From an uncultured Pedobacter sp. (GTDB lineage: Bacteria; Bacteroidota; Bacteroidia; Sphingobacteriales; Sphingobacteriaceae), in contig NZ_CAJYOJ010000079.1 in the NCBI RefSeq assembly GCF_913776295.1, forward strand, positions 62,001-126,000: a DNA stretch of 64,000 nucleotides, given 5' to 3'. Below are positions 54,493 through 61,971 of the stretch, one piece after another (within the stretch, counting starts at the first letter, position 1; each line of letters starts with the position of its first letter). The notes under the pieces were generated by a model. It saw only the letters and a program-made list of their open reading frames with translations. It searched no databases and had not been told where the DNA came from. Made by a program: the position numbers and the translations under genes.

Positions 54493-55350
54493 ATGAATCC
54501 TAATTTTAGTTTTATTGTTCTAACTTTTAATGAGCAGATGCATCTGCCCAGATTGTTAGCATCTATTAGAGCCCTACATGCCCCCATATTTATTCTGGAT
54601 AGCGGAAGTACTGACGAAACCTTGAAAATTGCAGGTAGTTATGGCGCTGAAGTAAAACAGAACCCGTTTATAAACCACCCGAAACAATGGGATTTCGCTT
54701 TAAAAAACTTTAAGGTAGAAACACCCTGGACGATTGGCCTGGATGCCGATCAGATGGTTACCCCTGAACTTTTCGAAATGCTCGCTAATTTCGATGAAAA
54801 TAAACATCATGATATCAATGGGATTTACTTTAACCGCAAAAACTTTTTTCAGGGAAGCTGGATCAGGTTTGGCACTTATTATCCTTTTTATATTTTAAAA
54901 ATGTTCAGAACAGGAATCGGTTTCTCTGATCTGAACGAGAACATGGACCACCGTTTTATTGTTCCGGGTAAAACCGAAATCTGGAAAAAAGGATGGATTT
55001 TGGAAGAAAACCTTAAAGAAAACGATATTGCTTTTTGGAAGGCCAAACATGAACGCTATAGCGACCTGGTAGCCCAGGAAGAGGTAGAAAGAATGTTAAA
55101 GCTGCGTACGCAAAGTTTTAGGCCTAACTTGTCAGGCAGTCCTGATGAAAAGCGGGCATGGTTGAAACAATTATGGTGGAAACTTCCACTCGGATTGCGT
55201 CCTTATCTTTACTTTGGCTACCGGATGTTTTTTAAACTCGGTATATTTGAAGGCCGTACCGGAATTAAATTCCACTATCTCCAGGGTTTTTGGTTTAGAA
55301 AACTGGTAGATCGAAAAATTATGGCAATAAAAAAGCAAAATAATATATGA
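54493..55350 (+). CDS. Glycosyltransferase family 2 (WaaE/KdtX-like)
   Basis: 285 aa. FSFIVLTFNEQMHLPRLLAS (about 5-24), IFILDSGSTDETLKIA (about 32-47), TPWTIGLDADQMVTPELFEM (about 76-95, metal-binding LDAD) and the C-terminal WDSFxF-like segment FGTYYPFYILKMFRTGIGFS. The layout (short GT-A domain followed by basic amphipathic C-terminus) is that of lipid-carrier glycosyltransferases such as WaaE. Overlaps the exosortase start (ATGA), which ties the two together. Confidence 0.85.
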   Translation: MNPNFSFIVLTFNEQMHLPRLLASIRALHAPIFILDSGSTDETLKIAGSYGAEVKQNPFINHPKQWDFALKNFKVETPWTIGLDADQMVTPELFEMLANFDENKHHDINGIYFNRKNFFQGSWIRFGTYYPFYILKMFRTGIGFSDLNENMDHRFIVPGKTEIWKKGWILEENLKENDIAFWKAKHERYSDLVAQEEVERMLKLRTQSFRPNLSGSPDEKRAWLKQLWWKLPLGLRPYLYFGYRMFFKLGIFEGRTGIKFHYLQGFWFRKLVDRKIMAIKKQNNI

Positions 55351-55928
55351 CTCCTGAAGAAGCAAAAAAAGATGCGAATAAAAAGGCCATTAAATTTCTG
55401 ATTGTGCTTTTTATCTTATACATCCTGTTTACCCAGGGCAATCTGTTTATGAACAGCGTAATGACACCTGGCTCAAGATTTTATAATGCCTATATTGCCG
55501 ATCACTTCGATTATATCCAGGGCTTGAAAACGGCACTGATTGTACCCGCGGTATGGATGATTAAAGCATTTGGTCTTTATGCCATCTATAACAAAATGGA
55601 CGTGATGGTTGTTGCCGGGCCTTACCTCAGGATCAACTATTCTTGCCTGGGTCTTGGCGTAATGAGTTTTCTGGCTGCATTTGTACTGGCATTTCCTGCC
55701 TCGTGGAAGTCCAGGATCAAAATGCTTTGTATTGGTATTTTAACCATTTATATACTCAATATATTTCGCATTGCAGGATTAGGTATTTTATTGGGACTTT
55801 TTAAATCTCAACGGAAAAATTTCACTTATCACCATGAAGTTTTTAACATCATTGTGTATATCTGTGTGTTTACCATGCTTTATTTCTGGATTAAAAGAAA
55901 CAACAGACCGAAAATAACCAAGCCATAA
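55347..55928 (+). CDS. Exosortase family protein (XrtY-like)
   Basis: 193 aa with five or six membrane helices. The three residues that define exosortases/archaeosortases are all present: Cys in INYSCLGLGVM (about 100), Arg in LNIFRIAGLGI (about 141) and His in YHHEVFN (about 162-163). The family cleaves C-terminal sorting signals (motif, membrane helix, basic tail) and attaches the protein to an envelope glycolipid; it typically sits at the end of an EPS locus, as here. No substrate gene is adjacent, but three paralogous candidates lie at the other end of the locus (25789-28088). Start overlaps the previous stop by four bases (ATGA). XrtY is named from memory. Confidence 0.9.
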   Translation: MTPEEAKKDANKKAIKFLIVLFILYILFTQGNLFMNSVMTPGSRFYNAYIADHFDYIQGLKTALIVPAVWMIKAFGLYAIYNKMDVMVVAGPYLRINYSCLGLGVMSFLAAFVLAFPASWKSRIKMLCIGILTIYILNIFRIAGLGILLGLFKSQRKNFTYHHEVFNIIVYICVFTMLYFWIKRNNRPKITKP

Positions 55929-55949
55929 TTGCACTTCTAAAAGATTATT

Positions 55950-56504
55950 TTGCTAAAAACACAACTTCATAAAAATTTTGATACGGGCAATTTTAAGATT
56001 GGCGCCAGCAAACTAAAGCAATTGCTCTGGTATTTTACCAATGTTTTTTTCTTTAAAAGCGGGATAATGCCAATCAGTTCGATACTGGTTGTATTGCTAC
56101 GGTTGTTCGGCGCAAAAGTAGGTAAAGAGGTTCGCATCAAGCCAGGCATTTACATTAAGTACCCATGGAAACTGGAAATTGATGACTTCAGCTGGTTGGC
56201 AGATTGTTACCTGGATAACCTGGATGAGATTAAAATAGGGAAAAATTGCTGCATTTCACAACAGGCGGTTCTCATTACAGGAAATCACAATTATACCAAT
56301 ACCAAGTTTAGCCTCATTACCGGACCGATTGTGCTTGAAGATGGTGCATGGATTGGTGCCAGGGCTACCGTTGGCCCCGGCGTAACGATACACAGCCATG
56401 CAGTTTTAACCATGGGCAGTGTTGCGACAAAAAACCTGATGCCTTATGCCATTTACCACGGCACCCCAGCTATCCAGGTTAAAGACCGTGTGATAAAAGC
56501 TTAA
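55950..56504 (+). CDS. WcaF-like acyltransferase (left-handed beta-helix)
   Basis: 184 aa, TTG start, 21 bases after the exosortase stop. Amphipathic N-terminal region (FFFKSGIMPISSILVVLLRL), then hexapeptide repeats (VGKEVRIKPGIYIKYP, LDNLDEIKIGKNCCISQQAV, LEDGAWIGARATVGPGVTI) with a HNYTNTKF catalytic region. Closest to the colanic acid biosynthesis acetyltransferase WcaF. It is the last gene before the terminator at 56532. Probably O-acetylates the glycan or its carrier-linked precursor. Confidence 0.88.
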   Translation: MLKTQLHKNFDTGNFKIGASKLKQLLWYFTNVFFFKSGIMPISSILVVLLRLFGAKVGKEVRIKPGIYIKYPWKLEIDDFSWLADCYLDNLDEIKIGKNCCISQQAVLITGNHNYTNTKFSLITGPIVLEDGAWIGARATVGPGVTIHSHAVLTMGSVATKNLMPYAIYHGTPAIQVKDRVIKA

Positions 56505-56531
56505 TATCAAATTCAAAATAGAAACATCATG

Positions 56532-56560
56532 CGGATTGCTAAACAGCAATCCGTTTTTTA
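56532..56560 (+). terminator. Rho-independent terminator closing the polysaccharide operon
   Basis: CGGATTGCT (56532-56540), loop AAAC, AGCAATCCG (56545-56553), then six Ts. It lies 28 bases after the WcaF-like stop. Confidence 0.92.
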
Positions 56561-56697
56561 TTGTGACTGCCATTCACTTGATAAATATCAATTAGTAAAA
56601 GATGGTTTTAACCATCAAAAATGCACCAGTTAAAAAAATTATCAGGACATTTGCATATTAGTCGCTTCAATCTGTTCAAGTTGGTAAATTTCAAATT

Positions 56698-57093
56698 ATG
56701 AAGAATAAGTATTTCTTATCCTCTAATCTAATTTTAATTACATTTTTAATTGGGATCGTAAATCTGTTTTTCTATGACTATGAAAGTACGCAAGAATTTG
56801 TGGTACTCATCTTTATCCTGATTTTAAGATACATCCTCTTTGTCCTGATTAAACGGCGCTTTGAATGGAGCAAATACCTTTTAATATTTATTATTGCAAG
56901 AAGTGTCTATCGTTTATGTGTGGTGTTTGCAGATGTGGATGCCATCCCGGTAACCAAAATAAATCTGGTATTGCAATTGGTAATGTCGGTAATCGCTTTT
57001 GGAGTTCTGTTTGTTTTTCCAAAACTGAAAGAGTGGATGCATGACAGAAAAAAGTATTTTTCTCCTACTGCAGTAACCAATCCGCAGCATTAG
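56698..57093 (+). CDS. Hypothetical membrane protein
   Basis: 131 aa with four predicted membrane helices (about 6-25, 32-50, 61-75, 89-108) and a Lys/Pro-rich C-terminal tail. I recognise no family. Starts after a 193-base gap behind the operon terminator, so it is transcribed separately. Confidence 0.55.
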   Translation: MKNKYFLSSNLILITFLIGIVNLFFYDYESTQEFVVLIFILILRYILFVLIKRRFEWSKYLLIFIIARSVYRLCVVFADVDAIPVTKINLVLQLVMSVIAFGVLFVFPKLKEWMHDRKKYFSPTAVTNPQH

Positions 57094-57300
57094 TTTGTTA
57101 TTTTCTTAGCCCAATCTTTCGAACAAAAAACATCCGATCAGTTGTTGTCAATTGATCTTTGATCGACTCTATAATTTTTTAGGAACCCATTTCCATTCCC
57201 CCATTCCAAATTTCATCATTTAAGACAATAATTCTATTTTATTAAGCCTAAAGGCAATTTTTTCATTCGAAAAGCCTATAATTGCCTGCAAAGTAAAAAA

Positions 57301-57996
57301 ATGAACGTTATCCTAGCTTCTACCTCTACCCTATACGGAGGCAATTACCTGGAATACCTCAAAGATGAGCTCATTATGCTCTTTGACGGATTAGATGAAA
57401 TTATATTTATCCCGTTTGCGAGGCCGGGAGGCATTTCGCATGAAGCGTATACAAAAAAGGCCGAGGATTTTTTCTCGACTTTAAACATCAATATTAAAGG
57501 ACTGCATGAATTTAAAGACCCCATTAGTGCTATAAGTACTGCCAAAGGTTTTTTTACAGGCGGCGGAAATACCTTTTTGCTGGTAAAAACCCTCCATGAG
57601 TTGGGGCTAATGACGCATCTTCGCGAAAACATCAAATCGGGCAAGCCTTATTTAGGCTGTAGTGCTGGCAGCAACATTGCTGGCCTGAATATGAAAACCA
57701 CCAACGACATGCCCATCGTATATCCTTCTTCTTTTGAATGTATGGGACTGGTACCTTTTAACATCAATCCACATTACCTTGACCCTATTCCGGAATTAAA
57801 ACATAACGGCGAAACCAGGGAAACAAGGATTATGGAGTTTTTGACACAAAACAACACGAAAGTAATAGGCCTGCGGGAAGGAAACTGGATCAGGATATCA
57901 GGCGACAGCATCACTACTGAAGGCGGTGAAAACACCAGGATTTTTGAAACAGGAAAAGCTCCTTATGAATGCCCGCCCGGTAGTTCGTTATTATAA
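57301..57996 (+). CDS. pepE: Dipeptidase E (alpha-aspartyl dipeptidase, S51)
   Basis: 231 aa, usual size 229. FFTGGGNTFLLVKTLHELGL (about 84-103), catalytic Ser in LGCSAGSNIAG (about 121), and NINPHYLDP with the catalytic His (about 158), all as in E. coli PepE. Hydrolyses dipeptides with N-terminal aspartate in the cytoplasm. Preceded by a 207-base gap with no clear -7 element; followed by a 16-bp inverted repeat. Confidence 0.95.
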   Translation: MNVILASTSTLYGGNYLEYLKDELIMLFDGLDEIIFIPFARPGGISHEAYTKKAEDFFSTLNINIKGLHEFKDPISAISTAKGFFTGGGNTFLLVKTLHELGLMTHLRENIKSGKPYLGCSAGSNIAGLNMKTTNDMPIVYPSSFECMGLVPFNINPHYLDPIPELKHNGETRETRIMEFLTQNNTKVIGLREGNWIRISGDSITTEGGENTRIFETGKAPYECPPGSSLL

Positions 57997-58040
57997 TTTA
58001 TCAAGTAGCGTTATGGCTATTCTAAAATTAAACTCGAATA

Positions 58041-58081
58041 GCTACAAGTTTATGATCTGCCCAGCATCATAAACTTGTAGC
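58041..58081. terminator. Perfect 16-bp inverted repeat between convergent pepE and MFS genes
   Basis: GCTACAAGTTTATGAT (58041-58056) and its exact complement ATCATAAACTTGTAGC (58066-58081), loop of 9 bases. It lies between the 3' ends of pepE (+) and the MFS gene (-), which is where a bidirectional terminator would be. The stem is AT-rich and neither side has a strong U-tract, so the role is uncertain. Confidence 0.5.
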
Positions 58082-58122
58082 CTGTATATCTACTAAAAAT
58101 CATTCTGTAAGGCGGCACTTCG

Positions 58123-59394
58123 CTACGCCACCACAGCACTGGTCTTTTTTCGTGAACGGAGGTAGATCACCAATCCGCCAAAAGCAACAATTAATATAAT
58201 AGGTATAATCAAAGTTGCCCGTAGAATCTCCGGACCTGCGAGGTTTTTGGCATTGGCCAGCGCAAGTGCATATTCAGAATTTTCCGGTGCTTTCAGATAA
58301 GCATCAAATGAAGCACCTGCGGGCAGATGTTTAACAATCAGGCTATCGTAGAAACTCCCCATAAACATGGTATAAACAGAAACCGCAAACATCCCCGCCC
58401 CTCCCATTAAGTTTAAACCAAGGGCGCCTGATTTCGGAACATTTTCGGCAACAAAACCGATCATGGTTGGCCAGAAATAACAAACACCTATACCGAAAAC
58501 GATTGCCGCAAAGAATACCGAACTTCCGGTAAAAGTACTTAACATGTAGAGCCCTGCAGCGGCAAATATGGCTGATAAAAGCAGTACCCCCTGTGGTGCC
58601 AGTCGGTGCACAACAGGTTCAGCAAAACCCCTGCCAATTACCATGATTCCAGTGGTTAGCGTAAGCAATAAGATGGCATTGTCTGTAACGTTCTTTAACA
58701 GTAAACCTATCCATTGTCCGGTAAATAATTCGGTGATGGCAGTACCAAACATGCAGATGAACATAAAGATAAACAACGGAGAAAGCACTGCTTTATACAT
58801 ATCTGAACTGGAATAACCAGACGATACCCTTTCGGTAACCGGAAAATCCAACTTTGAAAATAAATATCCATAAATTAAGGTCGGAATAATCATCATGGCT
58901 ACCTGCACTTTCCAGCCTAGCCCAAGCTGAACAAATAGGGTAACCAATAAGGTACCAATTACAATTCCGCCCGGAAACCATAGGTGGAAGTGGTTTAATT
59001 TAGTTGTTTTATTTGCGGGGTATAAAGCGGCAACTAATGGGTTACAGGCAGCTTCTACAGTACCATTGGCAATACCTATGAGCAAGGTGGATAAAAAAAG
59101 GCTCCAATAGCCCTGGGCAAAAATCGTAAGGATGATACCCGCCAGATGAAAAATAAAGGCCATCACCAGCAAACGTTTCATGCCGATAAGATCTACTACA
59201 AATCCTCCAACTACAATGGCCAGCGGAAACCCCCAGAAGGCAGCGGCCGTAATGGTACCCAATTGGGAGGTACTGAGTTGAAAATCAATACCCAACTGAT
59301 TCATGATCCCGGCACGGATTCCAAAGGAAAGCGACGTGACGAGTAATGCAAGGCAACTTGCCCAGAATAATTTTGTGGTTTTAATGTTAAGCAT
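58123..59394 (-). CDS. MFS transporter (FucP/glucose-galactose-like sugar permease)
   Basis: 423 aa with twelve predicted membrane helices. WGFPLAIVVGGFVVDLIGMK (about 54-73) is the A-type MFS loop (G-x3-D-x2-G-x-K/R), ANGTVEAACNPLVAALYPAN (about 109-128) is a well-known FucP-family segment, and NHFHLWFPGG follows. A second copy of the loop occurs around VENVPKSGALGLNLMGG. Most likely sugar uptake driven by protons. Alone on the minus strand, convergent with pepE. Confidence 0.85.
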   Translation of the reverse strand: MLNIKTTKLFWASCLALLVTSLSFGIRAGIMNQLGIDFQLSTSQLGTITAAAFWGFPLAIVVGGFVVDLIGMKRLLVMAFIFHLAGIILTIFAQGYWSLFLSTLLIGIANGTVEAACNPLVAALYPANKTTKLNHFHLWFPGGIVIGTLLVTLFVQLGLGWKVQVAMMIIPTLIYGYLFSKLDFPVTERVSSGYSSSDMYKAVLSPLFIFMFICMFGTAITELFTGQWIGLLLKNVTDNAILLLTLTTGIMVIGRGFAEPVVHRLAPQGVLLLSAIFAAAGLYMLSTFTGSSVFFAAIVFGIGVCYFWPTMIGFVAENVPKSGALGLNLMGGAGMFAVSVYTMFMGSFYDSLIVKHLPAGASFDAYLKAPENSEYALALANAKNLAGPEILRATLIIPIILIVAFGGLVIYLRSRKKTSAVVA

Positions 59395-59841
59395 AAGCTC
59401 AGATTTAGTTTATAATTGGTTTTTAATTTCAGAAGAAGATTTTAAGTATCAGGAAAGTCTACGCTACCACCAAAAAAATTTATTGTAATTTTTACTTGAA
59501 CCCAGCGGGACGAATAGCCCAAACCTTTTACTAAGACCCTTAGGCAAGAAATATGCTGATTTTTAAACCAGCTTGCTAATTTAGTGAGTTGGCGCTCCTC
59601 CATTTTCATTGGAATATTTGGTTTTATAACACGCAAAATCAGTGTTAAGGGTAGATGATGATCGTTAATCGCCATAATAATAAACAATTGGATCGATTAA
59701 TGCAACGACTAATGACAAACTTTATTCGTTTTCAGCTAATCTCTGGTAGTCGAGTAATGGTGTATCTCAAATTGCTAAATTTGATTTTATCCCTGTTAAT
59801 CTATAAATTGAGGCAAAATATTATCCAGGTACCATTACCCT
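59395..59841. other. Intergenic region, no supported gene
   Basis: AT-rich. The open frames here (59442-59687 minus, 59655-59903 plus) have no family features. TAAATTTG at 59776-59783 (+) fits the -7 consensus for the secreted protein gene at 59842, 58 bases downstream. No -33 TTG is visible. Confidence 0.45.
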
Positions 59842-60591
59842 ATGAAAAGCTATCTTTCTATTATCCTTTTGGCCATTTCGTTGTCTGTTCAGGCACAATC
59901 TAACACGGCAAATTATAAATATATCATTGTTCCAGAGAAATTCAGTTTTCTAAAGCAAATTAACCAGTATGGCTTAAATACCCTAACCAAGGCTTTATTT
60001 GAGGACAAGGGCTTTACAGTATATTTTGATAATACCGAAATTCCACAGGAAATAGCGGCTGACAGATGTAAAGCCCTTACTGTTGATCTGCAGGAAAAAA
60101 ACAGCATGTTCGTAACTAATCTTAGCCTCATACTTAAAGATTGTAAGGGCGCTGTAGTTATAAAAAGTAAAGAAGGTAAAAGCCGGGAGAAAGAATATAA
60201 TACATCCTATAATATGGCATTACGAGATGCTTTTACCTCTTTTAATGATTTCAATTATATAGCTGATCAACCTACTACCGCAACCAACGCAACACCGTTA
60301 CCAGCCAATACAAACGCGCGGACCGAGCCTGTACCTATTAATCAAGCTACAGCTGCCAAAACAGAACAAAAAGAAGCCTTATTATATGCACAGCCTGTAA
60401 ATAATGGTTATCAACTCATAGATGCAACACCGAAAATTGTAATGACTTTACTGAAAACTTCTATGGAGGATTGTTATATTTCGAACAAGGGCAATGCAAA
60501 CGGCATCGTTATTAAAAAGAATGGCCGTTGGTTTTTTGAGTACTATAAAAACAACACCCTTGTTTCCGAAGAATTATCGATTAAGTTCTAG
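59842..60591 (+). CDS. Secreted protein of unknown function, conserved-looking
   Basis: 249 aa. Signal peptide MKSYLSIILLAISLSVQAQS (about 1-20). The N-terminal half reads NYKYIIVPEKFSFLKQINQY (about 25-44) and resembles hypothetical proteins commonly seen in Bacteroidota; the second half is a Thr/Ala/Asn-rich linker (about 140-180) and a short C-terminal domain (QLIDATPKIVMTLLKTS, GIVIKKNGRWFFEYYKNN). No enzymatic motif is visible. The linker suggests two folded domains in the periplasm. Confidence 0.7.
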   Translation: MKSYLSIILLAISLSVQAQSNTANYKYIIVPEKFSFLKQINQYGLNTLTKALFEDKGFTVYFDNTEIPQEIAADRCKALTVDLQEKNSMFVTNLSLILKDCKGAVVIKSKEGKSREKEYNTSYNMALRDAFTSFNDFNYIADQPTTATNATPLPANTNARTEPVPINQATAAKTEQKEALLYAQPVNNGYQLIDATPKIVMTLLKTSMEDCYISNKGNANGIVIKKNGRWFFEYYKNNTLVSEELSIKF

Positions 60592-61076
60592 TAGTTACAG
60601 CAATAGGTATTTACAAAATTTATGGTATGAATAGCAGCATGTTCATACAACCAGACAAATTTGTCAGTTGTAGCATGACCGTGATAACAGTTGATAAAAA
60701 CAATCTTCAATATCGTAATGCGAGTGCTCAAAGATTAGTTCAACTGAGCGCTCTGCGGTTCGCCCCTGCCAGATAATAACCGGAACATCACGACAGGCAG
60801 AACCTGTTACACGGCAGTCCCTTCCTTTAAATTTAGTCTTCAGATTAGCCTGTTGGTATTGCTCCGGATGTTTAGGGCGATAAATCTGATCAATTAAATC
60901 TGATATCTAAACCCGTTAAAAAGTATAGACACTTTTTACCCGATTTTTAAGCCCGTTCGTCGAGGATTAAGCTGCGTTGGTATAATTGACGATTTTCTGC
61001 TGCAACGTTTTGTAGATCGCAACGTCTTATCTACAAAACAACAACAAATATTAATAAAAATATAAACAACAGCATT
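60592..61076. other. 485-base region with inverted repeats and a possible decayed fragment
   Basis: Near-palindrome around GACAAATTTGTC (60654-60665), flanked by ACAAC/GTTGT (60647-60671). A minus-strand frame at 60664-60906 is open for 81 codons without any start codon and is more GC-rich than its surroundings, which suggests a gene remnant. A short inverted repeat (TAAAAAGT/ACTTTTTA) lies at 60917-60938. A larger one at 61007-61039 is listed separately. Confidence 0.4.
61007..61039. promoter_or_regulatory. 11-bp inverted repeat in the leader of the DUF2807 gene
   Basis: GTTTTGTAGAT (61007-61017) and ATCTACAAAAC (61029-61039), 11-base spacer; GCAACGT is also repeated at 61002 and 61019. It ends 37 bases before the start at 61077. 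Could be an operator or a leader hairpin. Confidence 0.45.
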
Positions 61077-61673
61077 ATGAAAACCTCTATCAAAACCCTA
61101 ACAAAATCAGTATTAGCAGCTATCGTTTTAAGTTCTGCAATTTTCTCCACAAGTGTAATGGCTGGCGAGAAGCAGCCAATCAAAATTTCAATGCCTAAAA
61201 ATGTGCAACAAGTTAGTGTAAGCGGAAAGGTAGAAGTTACGCTGGTACAAGGAGACAAAGAGGGTGTAAGCTATAATGAAGATAACGCTGGTAGAGTAAA
61301 AGTGATCCAAGATGGACATGCCTTAAAAATCAGTTCGGCTGATGGAAATCTGGCTAAGATTACCGTTCATGTAAAAAACATTTTTAGGGTACAGGCTTCC
61401 GGGAATGCGGTGGTTAAAACTGCCGGTAAATTAAATTCAAAATATCTTCAATTATTCCTAAGCGGAGAGGCTGTTGCAGCAATAGACTCCAATACCGAAG
61501 GTTTATATACCGTAATTGAAGATCTGGCCGATTTAAAATTAAGCGGCGCTACACAAGAACATATCCTGGTGATGGGCAGCACACCAAAACTTAATTTAGA
61601 CAGATTTGCCGCGTTGAAAACACAAATGAGTACTCCGGTGAGTGCAACGCAAACGGCATCCCTTGCAAAATAA
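61077..61673 (+). CDS. Putative autotransporter adhesin head GIN domain protein (DUF2807)
   Basis: 198 aa. Signal peptide (about 1-29, cleavage near SVMAGEKQ). The rest has beta-strand repeats typical of the GIN/DUF2807 domain: VQQVSVSGKVEVTLVQGDKE (about 42-61), VKVIQDGHALKISSADG, FRVQASGNAVVKTAGKL and DLADLKLSGATQEHILV (about 149-165). The family is common in Bacteroidota, and proposed roles in adhesion or regulation are not established. Its own terminator follows. Confidence 0.8.
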   Translation: MKTSIKTLTKSVLAAIVLSSAIFSTSVMAGEKQPIKISMPKNVQQVSVSGKVEVTLVQGDKEGVSYNEDNAGRVKVIQDGHALKISSADGNLAKITVHVKNIFRVQASGNAVVKTAGKLNSKYLQLFLSGEAVAAIDSNTEGLYTVIEDLADLKLSGATQEHILVMGSTPKLNLDRFAALKTQMSTPVSATQTASLAK

Positions 61674-61697
61674 CACGATAAAATTTAAATGGTATAG

Positions 61698-61728
61698 GAG
61701 CGATGAAATTTATTCATCGCTCTTTTTT
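61698..61728 (+). terminator. Rho-independent terminator after the DUF2807 gene
   Basis: GAGCGATGAA (61698-61707), loop of 5 bases, TTCATCGCTC (61713-61722), then six Ts. 25 bases after the stop. The rest of the gap up to 61971 shows no gene. Confidence 0.9.
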
Positions 61729-61971
61729 GTTTATATAGCTGCCAGAACCATTAGCGTATTAACTGTCCAGACTGTACCTGCCGAAACAGGAGCCAGCTTG
61801 CTATGTATTTTTTTTGATAAACTAACCCTTTACATTATTTTTGATAAATCGTTTTACTAATTTGGCGTATTAAAAAGATTTACATGATTAATGATACAGA
61901 TGACCCCACATCAATGGCTGTTACCTCTTTTTTAAAAAATCCTTTTGCTCCATCCAATTAAAAGTCCAAAC

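Noticed and set aside
59442-59687. 81-aa minus-strand frame in the gap before 59842
   Set aside because: No signal peptide, motif or similarity pattern; the start has no supporting context.
61642-61860. 72-aa plus-strand frame after the DUF2807 gene
   Set aside because: It overlaps the end of that gene and its terminator; no features of its own.
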